Source: JAAFIP01 sp043718065
GTDB lineage: Bacteria; Pseudomonadota; Gammaproteobacteria; Burkholderiales; Burkholderiaceae_C
NCBI GenBank assembly: GCA_043718065.1
Contig: JAYSWJ010000086.1
Location: 1 to 64,000, forward strand
Length of the DNA stretch: 64,000 bases
Reading direction: 5' to 3'
Part shown: piece by piece, positions 8,698 through 16,327 of the stretch
Position numbering within the stretch: the first letter of the stretch is position 1
Layout of the letters: every line of letters starts with the position of its first letter
Position numbers and translations under genes: made by a program
Notes under the pieces: generated by a model
Database searches by the model: none
Told to the model about the DNA's origin: nothing
What the model saw: the letters and a program-made list of their open reading frames with translations, nothing else

Positions 8698-9306
8698 ATG
8701 ACTAACTTCATCTACTTGGCATCCCAAAGCCCACGCCGTGCGCAACTGCTAGAGCAAATAGGTGTAAGGTTTGAGCTGCTGTTGCCCGACGCCAGTGAAG
8801 ATGCCGAAAGCCTAGAAGCTGTGCTGCTGGGCGAAGCGCCGGCCAAGTATGTGGTACGTGTAACGGCTTTAAAACTTGACGCCGCAGTAGCGCGCATGCA
8901 GCGCCGCGGCTTGCCAGCCGCGCCCGTGTTGTGCTCTGACACCACCGTGGCGCTAAGCCGCACTATTTACGGCAAGCCCACTAGCAGCCAAGACGCCCAG
9001 CGTATGCTGGGTGAGTTGTCTGGCCACACCCACCGCGTGCTAACTGCGGTAGCCGTGCAAAAAGGCAAAAATCGCGCACAAGTGTTGTCTGCGTCTAAAG
9101 TAACTTTTAGCGCGATGACCAGCGCGCAAATTCGCGCTTACGTAGCTACGGGCGAGCCGATGGACAAGGCGGGCGCATATGCTGTGCAGGGCAGGGCTGC
9201 TACTTATATTGCCCACATCAGCGGCAGCTACAGCGGCATTATGGGCCTGCCGATGTTTGAAACTGCACAGTTACTGCGTACACTTGGCATCAAGCTGGGC
9301 ACTTAA
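8698..9306 (+). CDS. Maf family nucleoside triphosphate pyrophosphatase
   Basis: A 202-residue Maf/HAM1-fold enzyme that hydrolyses dTTP/UTP-type or modified nucleotides to monophosphates. It begins with the Maf signature (YLASQSPRRAQLLEQIG) and has LCSDTTVAL and the substrate loop GAYAVQGRAATYI with SGSYSGIMGLP. These last motifs are those of the YhdE-like subgroup. It lies 8 bases after rlmH and 36 bases before rng, matching the common maf-rng order. Confidence 0.93.
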   Translation: MTNFIYLASQSPRRAQLLEQIGVRFELLLPDASEDAESLEAVLLGEAPAKYVVRVTALKLDAAVARMQRRGLPAAPVLCSDTTVALSRTIYGKPTSSQDAQRMLGELSGHTHRVLTAVAVQKGKNRAQVLSASKVTFSAMTSAQIRAYVATGEPMDKAGAYAVQGRAATYIAHISGSYSGIMGLPMFETAQLLRTLGIKLGT

Positions 9307-9342
9307 ATTCTACGAGTGGCCCCAGCGTAATCAAGACACCCT

Positions 9343-10824
9343 ATGCAGCAAGATATTTTGATCAACTGGAGCCCACAAGAAACCCGCGTGGCCGTGGTAG
9401 AAAATGGCGCGGTGCAAGAGCTGCATGTCGAGCGCAGCCTAGAGCGCGGCCTAGTGGGCAATATTTACCTAGGCAAAGTAGCGCGCGTGCTGCCGGGCAT
9501 GCAGTCGGCTTTTATTGACATTGGTCTAGAGCGTGCGGCATTTTTGCACGTGGCTGATTTGATGACGGCCTTTGTCAGCACGCGCGGTGCAGACGGCGAT
9601 GCCGCCAAGTCTGCTACCCCCGCCATACCGATTGAAAAGCAAGTTTTTGAAGGCCAAGCGCTGATGGTGCAGGTGATCAAAGATCCTATTGGCAGCAAAG
9701 GCGCACGACTGTCTACACAGGTCAGTATTGCAGGCAGGCAACTGGTGTTTTTGCCGCAAGATAACCATATCGGTATATCGCAAAAAATACCGGTGGCGCA
9801 GCGCGATGCTTTGCGTGCCAAGGTAGTGCAACTGGCAGGTGATGCAGGTGGCGGGTTTATTTTGCGCACCAACGCAGAGGAAGCAACGGACACTGAGCTG
9901 GCGGACGATGTAGCCTACTTGCGCAAGGCTTGGACGCGCATCAAGGATGCATCTACTACGCTGCCGGCTAAATCGGTGCTGCACACAGATCTGAATTTGC
10001 TGCAGCGCGTGCTGCGAGATTTGGTCAGTGACCAAACCCAAAGTATCCGCATCGACTCACGTGAGCAGTTTGACATGCTGGCTACGTTTGGCCAAGATTA
10101 CATGCCTGCCACCACTGACAAACTGCAGCACTACAAAGGTGAGCGTCCTATATTTGACCTGTACCACATCGACGAAGATGTGGCCAAGGCACTGGGCCGC
10201 CGTGTAGATTTGAAATCTGGCGGCTATCTCATCATTGACCAAACCGAGGCGCTGACCACGGTAGACGTGAACACCGGCGGGTTTGTGGGTGCGCGCAATT
10301 TTGACGACACCATTTTTAAAACTAATCTTGAAGCTACGCAAGCCATAGCGCGCCAGCTGCGCCTGCGCAATTTGGGCGGTGTGGTGATTGTCGACTTTAT
10401 CGACATGACACTAGAAGACCATCGTGGCCAAGTGCTGACAGAGTTTCGCAAGCAATTGGCTCGCGACAGAGTTAAAACCTCGGCAGGCGAATTCTCGCAG
10501 CTAGGTTTGGTGGAGATGACACGCAAACGCACCCGCGAGTCGCTGGCGCACATGCTGTGCGAGCCGTGCCCCGTATGCCAAGGTAAAGGCACTGTCAAGA
10601 CACCGCGCAGCGTGGCGTACGACATACTGCGCGAGATTTTGCGCGAGGCCCGCCAGTTCAACCCTAAAGAGTTTCGCGTTGTGGCTGCACCGCAAGTGGT
10701 AGAGCTATTTTTAGACGAAGAAAGCCAGCACTTGGCAGGTCTGTCAGACTTCATCGGCAAGCCTATTTCACTGCAAACTGAAGGCAGCATGAGCCAAGAG
10801 CAGTACGATATTGTGCTGATGTGA
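9343..10824 (+). CDS. rng: Ribonuclease G
   Basis: Endoribonuclease for 16S rRNA 5' maturation and mRNA decay. The 493 residues include an S1 domain (about 38-125), the DNase I-like catalytic region with the metal-binding acids in TTVDVNTGG and VIVDFIDM, and the Zn-link cysteines in CEPCPVCQGKG. There is no long RNase E-type C-terminal scaffold, which makes it RNase G. It closes the housekeeping run. Confidence 0.95.
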   Translation: MQQDILINWSPQETRVAVVENGAVQELHVERSLERGLVGNIYLGKVARVLPGMQSAFIDIGLERAAFLHVADLMTAFVSTRGADGDAAKSATPAIPIEKQVFEGQALMVQVIKDPIGSKGARLSTQVSIAGRQLVFLPQDNHIGISQKIPVAQRDALRAKVVQLAGDAGGGFILRTNAEEATDTELADDVAYLRKAWTRIKDASTTLPAKSVLHTDLNLLQRVLRDLVSDQTQSIRIDSREQFDMLATFGQDYMPATTDKLQHYKGERPIFDLYHIDEDVAKALGRRVDLKSGGYLIIDQTEALTTVDVNTGGFVGARNFDDTIFKTNLEATQAIARQLRLRNLGGVVIVDFIDMTLEDHRGQVLTEFRKQLARDRVKTSAGEFSQLGLVEMTRKRTRESLAHMLCEPCPVCQGKGTVKTPRSVAYDILREILREARQFNPKEFRVVAAPQVVELFLDEESQHLAGLSDFIGKPISLQTEGSMSQEQYDIVLM

Positions 10825-10868
10825 TGCGAACTGGTTGAGCTAGATGACAACCCAATCAACGCGATGAA

Positions 10869-11600
10869 ATGAGCAATAGCGCTATCCCCATTTTGATGTA
10901 TCACCAGATTGACGCGCGGCCCGCGCGCGGCGAGGTGATGCGCGGGCTGGTAGTGTCGCCGCAGGCATTTGGGCGGCAAATGGGGCTGCTTAAAGCTTTG
11001 GGTTACCAAGGCTTGAGCATGGCGGCATTGATGCCCTATTTACGCGGCGAGAAAAGTGGCAAAGTTTTTGGCATTACCTTTGATGACGGCTATGTCAACA
11101 ACCTAGACCACTCTATGCCTGTGCTGCAGCGCTATGGCTTTAGCGCCACATGCTACATGGTGAGCGCGCAGTTGGGTGGGTCTAACATATGGGACCACAA
11201 CAAAGGTATTGCAGCTAAACCCTTAATGCATGCTACCCACGCCCGTGCTTGGGTAGCGGGTGGGCAAGAAGTGGGTGCGCATACGCGTAACCATATCGAC
11301 CTGCGCACGTTGAACGCAACACAGGCCATGCAAGAAATTGCGGGCTGCAAAGCCGAGCTAGAAGACGCTTGCGGTGCTGCAGTGAACCAGTTTTGCTACC
11401 CCTACGGCTTCTACACAGCTACCCACGCGGCGCAAGTGCAAGAAGCAGGTTTTGCGGCTGCCACCACCACCGCCCGCGCGCGCAGCCAATGCAGTGACAG
11501 CCTGTGGGAGCTGCCCCGCGTGCCTGTGATGGGATCAGTCTGGTTGCCACAGTTTTGGCGTAAAGTCGCCACGGGTTATGAAGACCAGCGACGTGGATAG
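10869..11600 (+). CDS. Polysaccharide deacetylase (carbohydrate esterase 4)
   Basis: A 243-residue NodB-type deacetylase. The metal-binding motif is ITFDDGY and the His pair is AHTRNHIDL; the C-terminal active-site region is QFCYPYG. No signal peptide is apparent, so it may act in the cytosol on a lipid- or nucleotide-linked sugar. Its last 23 bases overlap the glycosyltransferase start, so the two likely form one unit for an envelope glycan. The substrate is unknown. Confidence 0.88.
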   Translation: MSNSAIPILMYHQIDARPARGEVMRGLVVSPQAFGRQMGLLKALGYQGLSMAALMPYLRGEKSGKVFGITFDDGYVNNLDHSMPVLQRYGFSATCYMVSAQLGGSNIWDHNKGIAAKPLMHATHARAWVAGGQEVGAHTRNHIDLRTLNATQAMQEIAGCKAELEDACGAAVNQFCYPYGFYTATHAAQVQEAGFAAATTTARARSQCSDSLWELPRVPVMGSVWLPQFWRKVATGYEDQRRG

Positions 11601-12765
11601 TTCTGCATCCATCAGCCCACGGCGTTTAAAAATTGCCGTGCTTAACCGCGTGTTTTCACCCACAGGCGGTGGCGCAGAGCGCTATTCGATGGCGTTGGTA
11701 GAGCAATTGTCCGCACGGCATGAGGTGCATGTGTTTGCCCAAGAGATTAACCACCAATGGCCGGGCGTGCATTACCACTGTATTGCTTGTTGGTTTAAAA
11801 AACCGCGTTGGTTGAACCAGGTGTGGTATGCCTACGCTACCTGGCGCGCAACGCGCAAAGGTTTTGACATTGTGCATTCGCATGAGAATGTGTGGCATGG
11901 CAATGTGCATACCATGCATGTCAAGACCGTGCAGCGCAGTTTGTTGGGTGATGCTGCAGGAAAGCTCAAAGGGTTTGCGCTGGTTCTGCGGCGTTTAAAG
12001 ATTGCATTCAGCCCAAGATTGTTAACTTACTTAACCCTAGAGCGTGCGCGGCTGGCGGCACGTGCCGACATGGCGGTGGTGGCTGCATCAACACCACTGC
12101 AAGCTGAGCTGGTAGCGCAATATCCACACTTGGTCACAGTCATCAGCACTGTCACGCCTGGCGTCAATATACCCAAAGTGCGCATGCCAATTGCAGATGC
12201 GCGCCGCGCGTTAGGCGTACCTGGTGACAGCCAATGCATTGCCTTTGTTGCCAACGACTATGCACGCAAAGGATTACCCACATTATTGGTTGCGCTGCAA
12301 AAATTACCCGGTGTACAGTTGTTGATCGCAGGGCATGCAGGCCAAATAGTGCAGTTCAAAGCTGTGGCGAAATCACTGGGCATACTACAGCGGGTACATT
12401 TTTTAGGACCTATGCAAGACGTGGCCCCAGTGTATTGCGCTGCTAACGTGCTGGCGCACCCCACGCTAGAGGATGCCTTTGCCATGGTAGTACTAGAAGC
12501 CATGGCGCATGGTGTGCCAGCGGTGGTCAGCCGCGCGCCGTACTGCGGTATTTCAGCACTTTTGGCCGATGGGAAAAATGCTGTGTTGCTGGAGCAGCCG
12601 CAAGACGCAGCCATGCTATCCGCGGCCTTGCAGCACGTGTTGAATGACCATGCTGCTGCAGATAGCTTGGCGCAAGAAGGCCTAGCATTCGCACTGCTAC
12701 ATACTTGGGACTCTGCAGCACGTGCCTATGAAGCTGTGTATTATCGGCTTTGTACTAACAACTAG
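11578..12765 (+). CDS. Glycosyltransferase family 4 protein
   Basis: A 395-residue GT-B fold retaining glycosyltransferase. The N-terminal part has FSPTGGGAERYSMALVEQL; the C-terminal donor site has VANDYARKGLPTLL and the EX7E motif in HPTLEDAFAMVVLEAMAHG. It probably adds a sugar to LPS or another surface glycan together with the deacetylase. Its TAG stop and that of the convergent aldehyde dehydrogenase share the tetranucleotide CTAG (12762-12765). The start at 11578 overlaps the preceding gene; a slightly later start is possible. Confidence 0.88.
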   Translation: MKTSDVDSSASISPRRLKIAVLNRVFSPTGGGAERYSMALVEQLSARHEVHVFAQEINHQWPGVHYHCIACWFKKPRWLNQVWYAYATWRATRKGFDIVHSHENVWHGNVHTMHVKTVQRSLLGDAAGKLKGFALVLRRLKIAFSPRLLTYLTLERARLAARADMAVVAASTPLQAELVAQYPHLVTVISTVTPGVNIPKVRMPIADARRALGVPGDSQCIAFVANDYARKGLPTLLVALQKLPGVQLLIAGHAGQIVQFKAVAKSLGILQRVHFLGPMQDVAPVYCAANVLAHPTLEDAFAMVVLEAMAHGVPAVVSRAPYCGISALLADGKNAVLLEQPQDAAMLSAALQHVLNDHAAADSLAQEGLAFALLHTWDSAARAYEAVYYRLCTNN

Positions 12766-14195
12766 CCGTGTTTCAACGCCACCGTCTTGACGGTAGTAAA
12801 CCCATACAGCGCCTCAAACCCTTTCTCGCGCCCGTAGCCTGACGATTTGACGCCTCCAAAGGGTAGCTCTACGCCGCCACCTGCGCCGTAATTGTTGATA
12901 AATACTTGGCCAGATTGCAAGCGTTTGGCCATGCGCATTTGGCGGCTGCCGTCGCGGGTCCACACGCCTGCTACTAGCCCGAACCGTGTGGCGTTGGCCA
13001 GCTGTATGGCGTGGTCTTCATCAGTAAACTTCATGGCGCATAGCACGGGGCCGAAGATTTCTTCTTGCGACAGGCGGTGGGTGATAGGCACGTCGCGCAG
13101 CAGAGTAGGTGCTTGGTAGAAGCCGCTCTCGGGTGCATCGTCTACCACGCTGCCTTGGGCTACCATGCCAATGCCTGCTACTTGGGCGTCGCTTAAAAAA
13201 TCCCACACGCGCTGCTGCTGGCTTTGGCGAATTAGCGGGCCTACGTCTAGGTCCATTGCAGCGGGGCCGACGCGCAAGTTGTTAAACGCTTGACCTAAGC
13301 GCTCAAGCAAGTTTTCATAAATCAAGTCGTCCACTAGCAGGCGCGAGCCTGCGCTGCAAGTTTGCCCGGCATTTTGCACGATAGCGTTGACGATGGTGGG
13401 TATAGCGGCGTCTAGGTCCGCATCGGCAAAAACGATTTGTGGGCTTTTGCCGCCTAGCTCTAGCGTGACAGGGCAATGGCGCTCGGCAGCCACTTGGGCA
13501 ATGATGGTGCCCACGCTGGGGCTGCCGGTAAAGCTGATGTGGTCAATGCCGGCATGGCGCGCCAGCGCGTCGCCTACCTCGTGGCCGTAGCCGGTGACGA
13601 TGTTGATAGCGCCCGCTGGAAAGCCTGCTTCGGTAGCCAGCTGCGCTACCTTCAGCACCGACAAACATGCGTCCTCTGATGGTTTGACCACGCACACATT
13701 GCCTGCGGCTAGCGCGCCGCCCACGCTGCGGCCAAAAATTTGCATCGGGTAGTTCCACGCAATGATATTGCCCACCACGCCGTACGGCTCGCGCCAGGTA
13801 AACACGCTGTAACCGTCTTGGTACGGAATGGTGTGGCCGTGCAGCTTGTCGCAAGCGCCAGCGTAGAACTCAAAATAGCGGGCCAGCGCCACTGCATCGG
13901 CACGCGCTTGCTTGGTGGGTTTGCCGCAGTCGCGCTGCTCTATCAGCGCCAGTTCTTCGGCATGCTCAGTTATCTTGACTGACAGGCGCATCATCAGGCG
14001 GCCACGCTCTGTGGCGCTCAGCTTGCTCCACACCGTGTCGTAGCAGCGGCGGGCGGCGCGCACCGCTTTGTCAATGTCGTCGGCGTTGCCACGTGCAATC
14101 TCTTCAAACGGCTGGCCGTCTGATGGGTCTATCATCTGCAAAGTACGGCCAGATGACGATGGGATGGGGGTGTTGGCTATGTAGTGGGTTTGCAT
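12762..14195 (-). CDS. Aldehyde dehydrogenase family protein
   Basis: NAD(P)-dependent aldehyde oxidation. The 477 residues show the active-site Glu motif VTLELGGKSP and catalytic Cys motif NAGQTCSAGSR, plus GEIFGPVL-type EEIFGPVLCAM. The ATG at 14195 (MQTHYIANTPIP) is chosen; a longer frame adds 21 unsupported residues. It is divergent from the uronate dehydrogenase cluster, so a role in the same sugar-acid route (for example a semialdehyde oxidation) is reasonable but not shown. Alternative substrates include betaine or aromatic aldehydes. Confidence 0.88.
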   Translation of the reverse strand: MQTHYIANTPIPSSSGRTLQMIDPSDGQPFEEIARGNADDIDKAVRAARRCYDTVWSKLSATERGRLMMRLSVKITEHAEELALIEQRDCGKPTKQARADAVALARYFEFYAGACDKLHGHTIPYQDGYSVFTWREPYGVVGNIIAWNYPMQIFGRSVGGALAAGNVCVVKPSEDACLSVLKVAQLATEAGFPAGAINIVTGYGHEVGDALARHAGIDHISFTGSPSVGTIIAQVAAERHCPVTLELGGKSPQIVFADADLDAAIPTIVNAIVQNAGQTCSAGSRLLVDDLIYENLLERLGQAFNNLRVGPAAMDLDVGPLIRQSQQQRVWDFLSDAQVAGIGMVAQGSVVDDAPESGFYQAPTLLRDVPITHRLSQEEIFGPVLCAMKFTDEDHAIQLANATRFGLVAGVWTRDGSRQMRMAKRLQSGQVFINNYGAGGGVELPFGGVKSSGYGREKGFEALYGFTTVKTVALKHG

Positions 14196-14240
14196 AGCTG
14201 TTGATTGTGCAATAAATACACTAGCTTGACTATTTAGGTA

Positions 14241-14283
14241 TAAAGTGGCCTGTAACACAAGTAGATAATGCTCAAGCAGCTAT
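14241..14283 (-). repeat. Dispersed repeat, copy 3
   Basis: On the minus strand it starts ATAGCTGCTTGAGCATTATC and runs through TGTTACAGGCCACTTTA, the fullest copy in the window of the family described at 426-460. Confidence 0.65.
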
Positions 14284-14487
14284 TTAAAAAATAGCATTAG
14301 AATCTTGAACTAGGCGATTTTTGTAACCAATGCCTCTTGCGCCTGGCGCATTCTTTCGCGGCTGTTACCTAAGTGTATGCGCATGCGGCGCGCATAGCGG
14401 CCAAATGCCGGCTAGCTAATTTGAGCGGCGGTTTGTTGCGCGGTTGAACGCTTTGGGCTTCACGGGTATTTGCGAGTGGCGGCATGC

Positions 14488-14516
14488 TTGACGCGAGTAT
14501 TTCTCTCGCTTAATAA
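14488..14516 (+). promoter_or_regulatory. Sigma70-type promoter of the uronate cluster
   Basis: TTGACG (14488-14493), a 17-base spacer and TAATAA (14511-14516): close to the sigma70 consensus with ideal spacing. The predicted transcription start near 14523 lies just before the 15-bp palindrome at 14526-14540. Confidence 0.65.
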
Positions 14517-14525
14517 TCCAACTCA

Positions 14526-14540
14526 AGTTGTCTGACAACT
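14526..14540. promoter_or_regulatory. 15-bp palindromic operator (AGTTGTC-T-GACAACT)
   Basis: A perfect 7+1+7 palindrome immediately downstream of the predicted transcription start of the uronate cluster. The GTC/GAC core and size resemble FadR-subfamily GntR operators, a group that often controls uronate and aldonate genes. A bound repressor here would block the promoter. No intact regulator gene is next to it. Confidence 0.55.
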
Positions 14541-14569
14541 AATGACTCTAAACTTTTCTAGTGTTCACC

Positions 14570-15382
14570 ATGACAGCGCCACACACAGTTAAAACTTTTC
14601 ATCGCCTCTTGTTGACAGGTGCTGCAGGCGGTTTGGGCCAAGTGTTGCGGCAAAGCTTGAAACCCTACGCTGGGGTGATGAGGTTATCCGATATCCAGCC
14701 TTTAAGCGATAGTGATGCGGCAGAAGAATGTTGCCCGTGCAATCTGGCCGATAAAGCTGCAGTACACGCCTTGCTGGCAGGCGTAGACGCTGTAGTGCAC
14801 ATGGGCGGCGTGTCCGTGGAGCGGCCTTTTGAAGAAGTGTTAGACGCCAATATTAAAGGCGTTTTTAATCTGTACGAGGCTGCGCGCGTGCACGATGTGC
14901 GCCGCATAGTGTTTGCCAGCTCAAACCACGTGATGGGGTTTCACCCACAAGGCGATATGTTGGATGCAAGCAGCGCCAAACGGCCCGATGGCTACTATGG
15001 CCTGTCCAAATCGTATGGCGAAGATTTGTCACGTTTTTATTTTGACCGTTACGGCATCGAGACAGTGTGCCTGCGCATCGGCTCATCGTTTGCCGAGCCG
15101 AAAGACCGCCGCATGCTGGTAACTTGGCTAAGCTACCGCGACCTCACCGAGCTGGTGCGCTGTGCGTTGTTTGCACCCAATGTGGGCCACACCGTGGTGT
15201 ACGGCGTGTCGAACAACCGCGACAATTGGTGGGACAACAGCCAAGCGGCGCATCTGGGGTTTGTAGCGCAAGACAGCTCAGAGCCGTTTCGCGCCAAGCT
15301 GGAAAGTACGCCAGCACTGGACGCTGCAGACCCCGCCAAGATCTACCAAGGCGGCGGTTTTGTCAAAGCCGGGCCGTTCTAG
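14570..15382 (+). CDS. udh: Uronate dehydrogenase-like NAD-dependent epimerase/dehydratase family protein
   Basis: A 270-residue short-chain (extended SDR) enzyme. The Rossmann motif is TGAAGGLG, the catalytic pattern is YYGLSK with Ser in FASSNH, and the C-terminal GVSNNRDNWWDN block matches Agrobacterium uronate dehydrogenase, which oxidises glucuronate and galacturonate to aldarolactones. ATG 14570 is used rather than GTG 14561. It is the first gene after the promoter/operator and is followed one base later by a lactonase, the logical next enzyme. Confidence 0.85.
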   Translation: MTAPHTVKTFHRLLLTGAAGGLGQVLRQSLKPYAGVMRLSDIQPLSDSDAAEECCPCNLADKAAVHALLAGVDAVVHMGGVSVERPFEEVLDANIKGVFNLYEAARVHDVRRIVFASSNHVMGFHPQGDMLDASSAKRPDGYYGLSKSYGEDLSRFYFDRYGIETVCLRIGSSFAEPKDRRMLVTWLSYRDLTELVRCALFAPNVGHTVVYGVSNNRDNWWDNSQAAHLGFVAQDSSEPFRAKLESTPALDAADPAKIYQGGGFVKAGPF

Positions 15383-15383
15383 C

Positions 15384-16307
15384 ATGACCGCTGCAGAGCT
15401 TATCGTTGATGCACGCAACAGCGTGGGCGAAAGCCCTGTGTGGCACCACGCAGATCGCGCGCTGTACTGGGTAGATATTCCACAAAAAAAAGTACATCAA
15501 TGGTTGGCTAGCACTGGGCAGGTACGTACCTGGACAGCGCCCGAGATGGTGGGCTGTATTGCCATGCACAGTGCGGGTGGTTGGATTGCGGGTATGGAAA
15601 GCGGCATTTTTCATGTGCATTTAAACGGCTGCGATGCGGCCAACAGCACGGGTGCGCTTGGCCATTGCACAATGCAAACTACACGGCTAGTAGAGGCACC
15701 ACACAGTACCAGCGGCATGCGCTTTAACGATGGCCGCTGCGACAGGCAAGGGCGCTTTGTGGCAGGTACCATGATGGTTAATATGGCCGTTAACAAAGGT
15801 AATCCCTGCTTAAGCAGCTATGAAAATAATACTAACCTAAAGCAGCTTGTAGGCAACATGATCGTGCCTAATGGCTTAGCCTTCAGCCCCGATGGACGCA
15901 CCATGTACCTAAGCGACTCGCACCCCAGCGTGCAAACCGTATGGGCGTTTGACTACGACACGGCTACCGGAACACCTACCAACCGCCGTGTGTTTGTGAA
16001 CATGAGCCTGCTGCCCGGCCGCCCCGATGGCGCAGCGGTGGACGCTGATGGCTGCTACTGGATTTGCGGCAACGACGCAGGCCTGGTGCACCGCTTTACG
16101 CCGCAAGGCAAGCTAGACCAATCGCTGGCCGTGCCGGTTAAAAAACCCGCCATGTGCGCCTTTGGTGGCGACGACATGCGCACGCTGTTTGTCACGTCCA
16201 TTCGTCCCGACGGTATTGATTTGGCAGACCAGCCACTGGCGGGTGGCGTGTTTGCGCTGCGCCCAGGTGTGCAAGGCTTGCCTGAGCCAACATTTGCTGC
16301 AACTTAA
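15384..16307 (+). CDS. SMP-30/gluconolactonase family lactonase
   Basis: A 307-residue six-bladed beta-propeller lactonase. Typical blocks: EgPVW as GESPVWHHADRALYWVDIP, NDGRCDRQGRF, PNGLAFSPDGRTMYLSDS and GRPDGAAVDADGCYW, with Glu/Asn/Asp metal ligands. It probably opens the aldarolactone made by uronate dehydrogenase. Start is the ATG one base after the udh stop. Residues ~134-147 (KGNPCLSSYENNTN) are encoded by a copy of the dispersed repeat, so this loop is not native to the family. Confidence 0.85.
   Translation: MTAAELIVDARNSVGESPVWHHADRALYWVDIPQKKVHQWLASTGQVRTWTAPEMVGCIAMHSAGGWIAGMESGIFHVHLNGCDAANSTGALGHCTMQTTRLVEAPHSTSGMRFNDGRCDRQGRFVAGTMMVNMAVNKGNPCLSSYENNTNLKQLVGNMIVPNGLAFSPDGRTMYLSDSHPSVQTVWAFDYDTATGTPTNRRVFVNMSLLPGRPDGAAVDADGCYWICGNDAGLVHRFTPQGKLDQSLAVPVKKPAMCAFGGDDMRTLFVTSIRPDGIDLADQPLAGGVFALRPGVQGLPEPTFAAT
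15784..15821 (-). repeat. Dispersed repeat, copy 4 (inside the lactonase gene)
   Basis: Minus-strand ATAGCTGCTTAAGCAGGGAT then TGTTAACGGCC; matches copy 3 at most positions and is translated in frame within the SMP-30 family gene. Confidence 0.6.
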
Positions 16308-16327
16308 CTTTAAATTAAAGAAAAACT

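Larger units (their letters stand above)
14196..14560. other. Divergent regulatory region with repeat and possible gene remnant
   Basis: This 365-base gap holds, from left to right: a dispersed repeat copy (14241-14283), a segment at about 14320-14480 whose minus strand in two different frames gives peptides (RHLAAMRA, then MRIHLGNSRERMRQ) resembling the end of an FCD-type GntR regulator, the cluster promoter (14488-14516) and a palindrome (14526-14540). The remnant is tentative. Confidence 0.45.

Noticed and set aside
12762..12765. Shared CTAG stop of convergent glycosyltransferase and aldehyde dehydrogenase genes
   Set aside because: Neat but easily explained, because CTAG is self-complementary; no functional claim.
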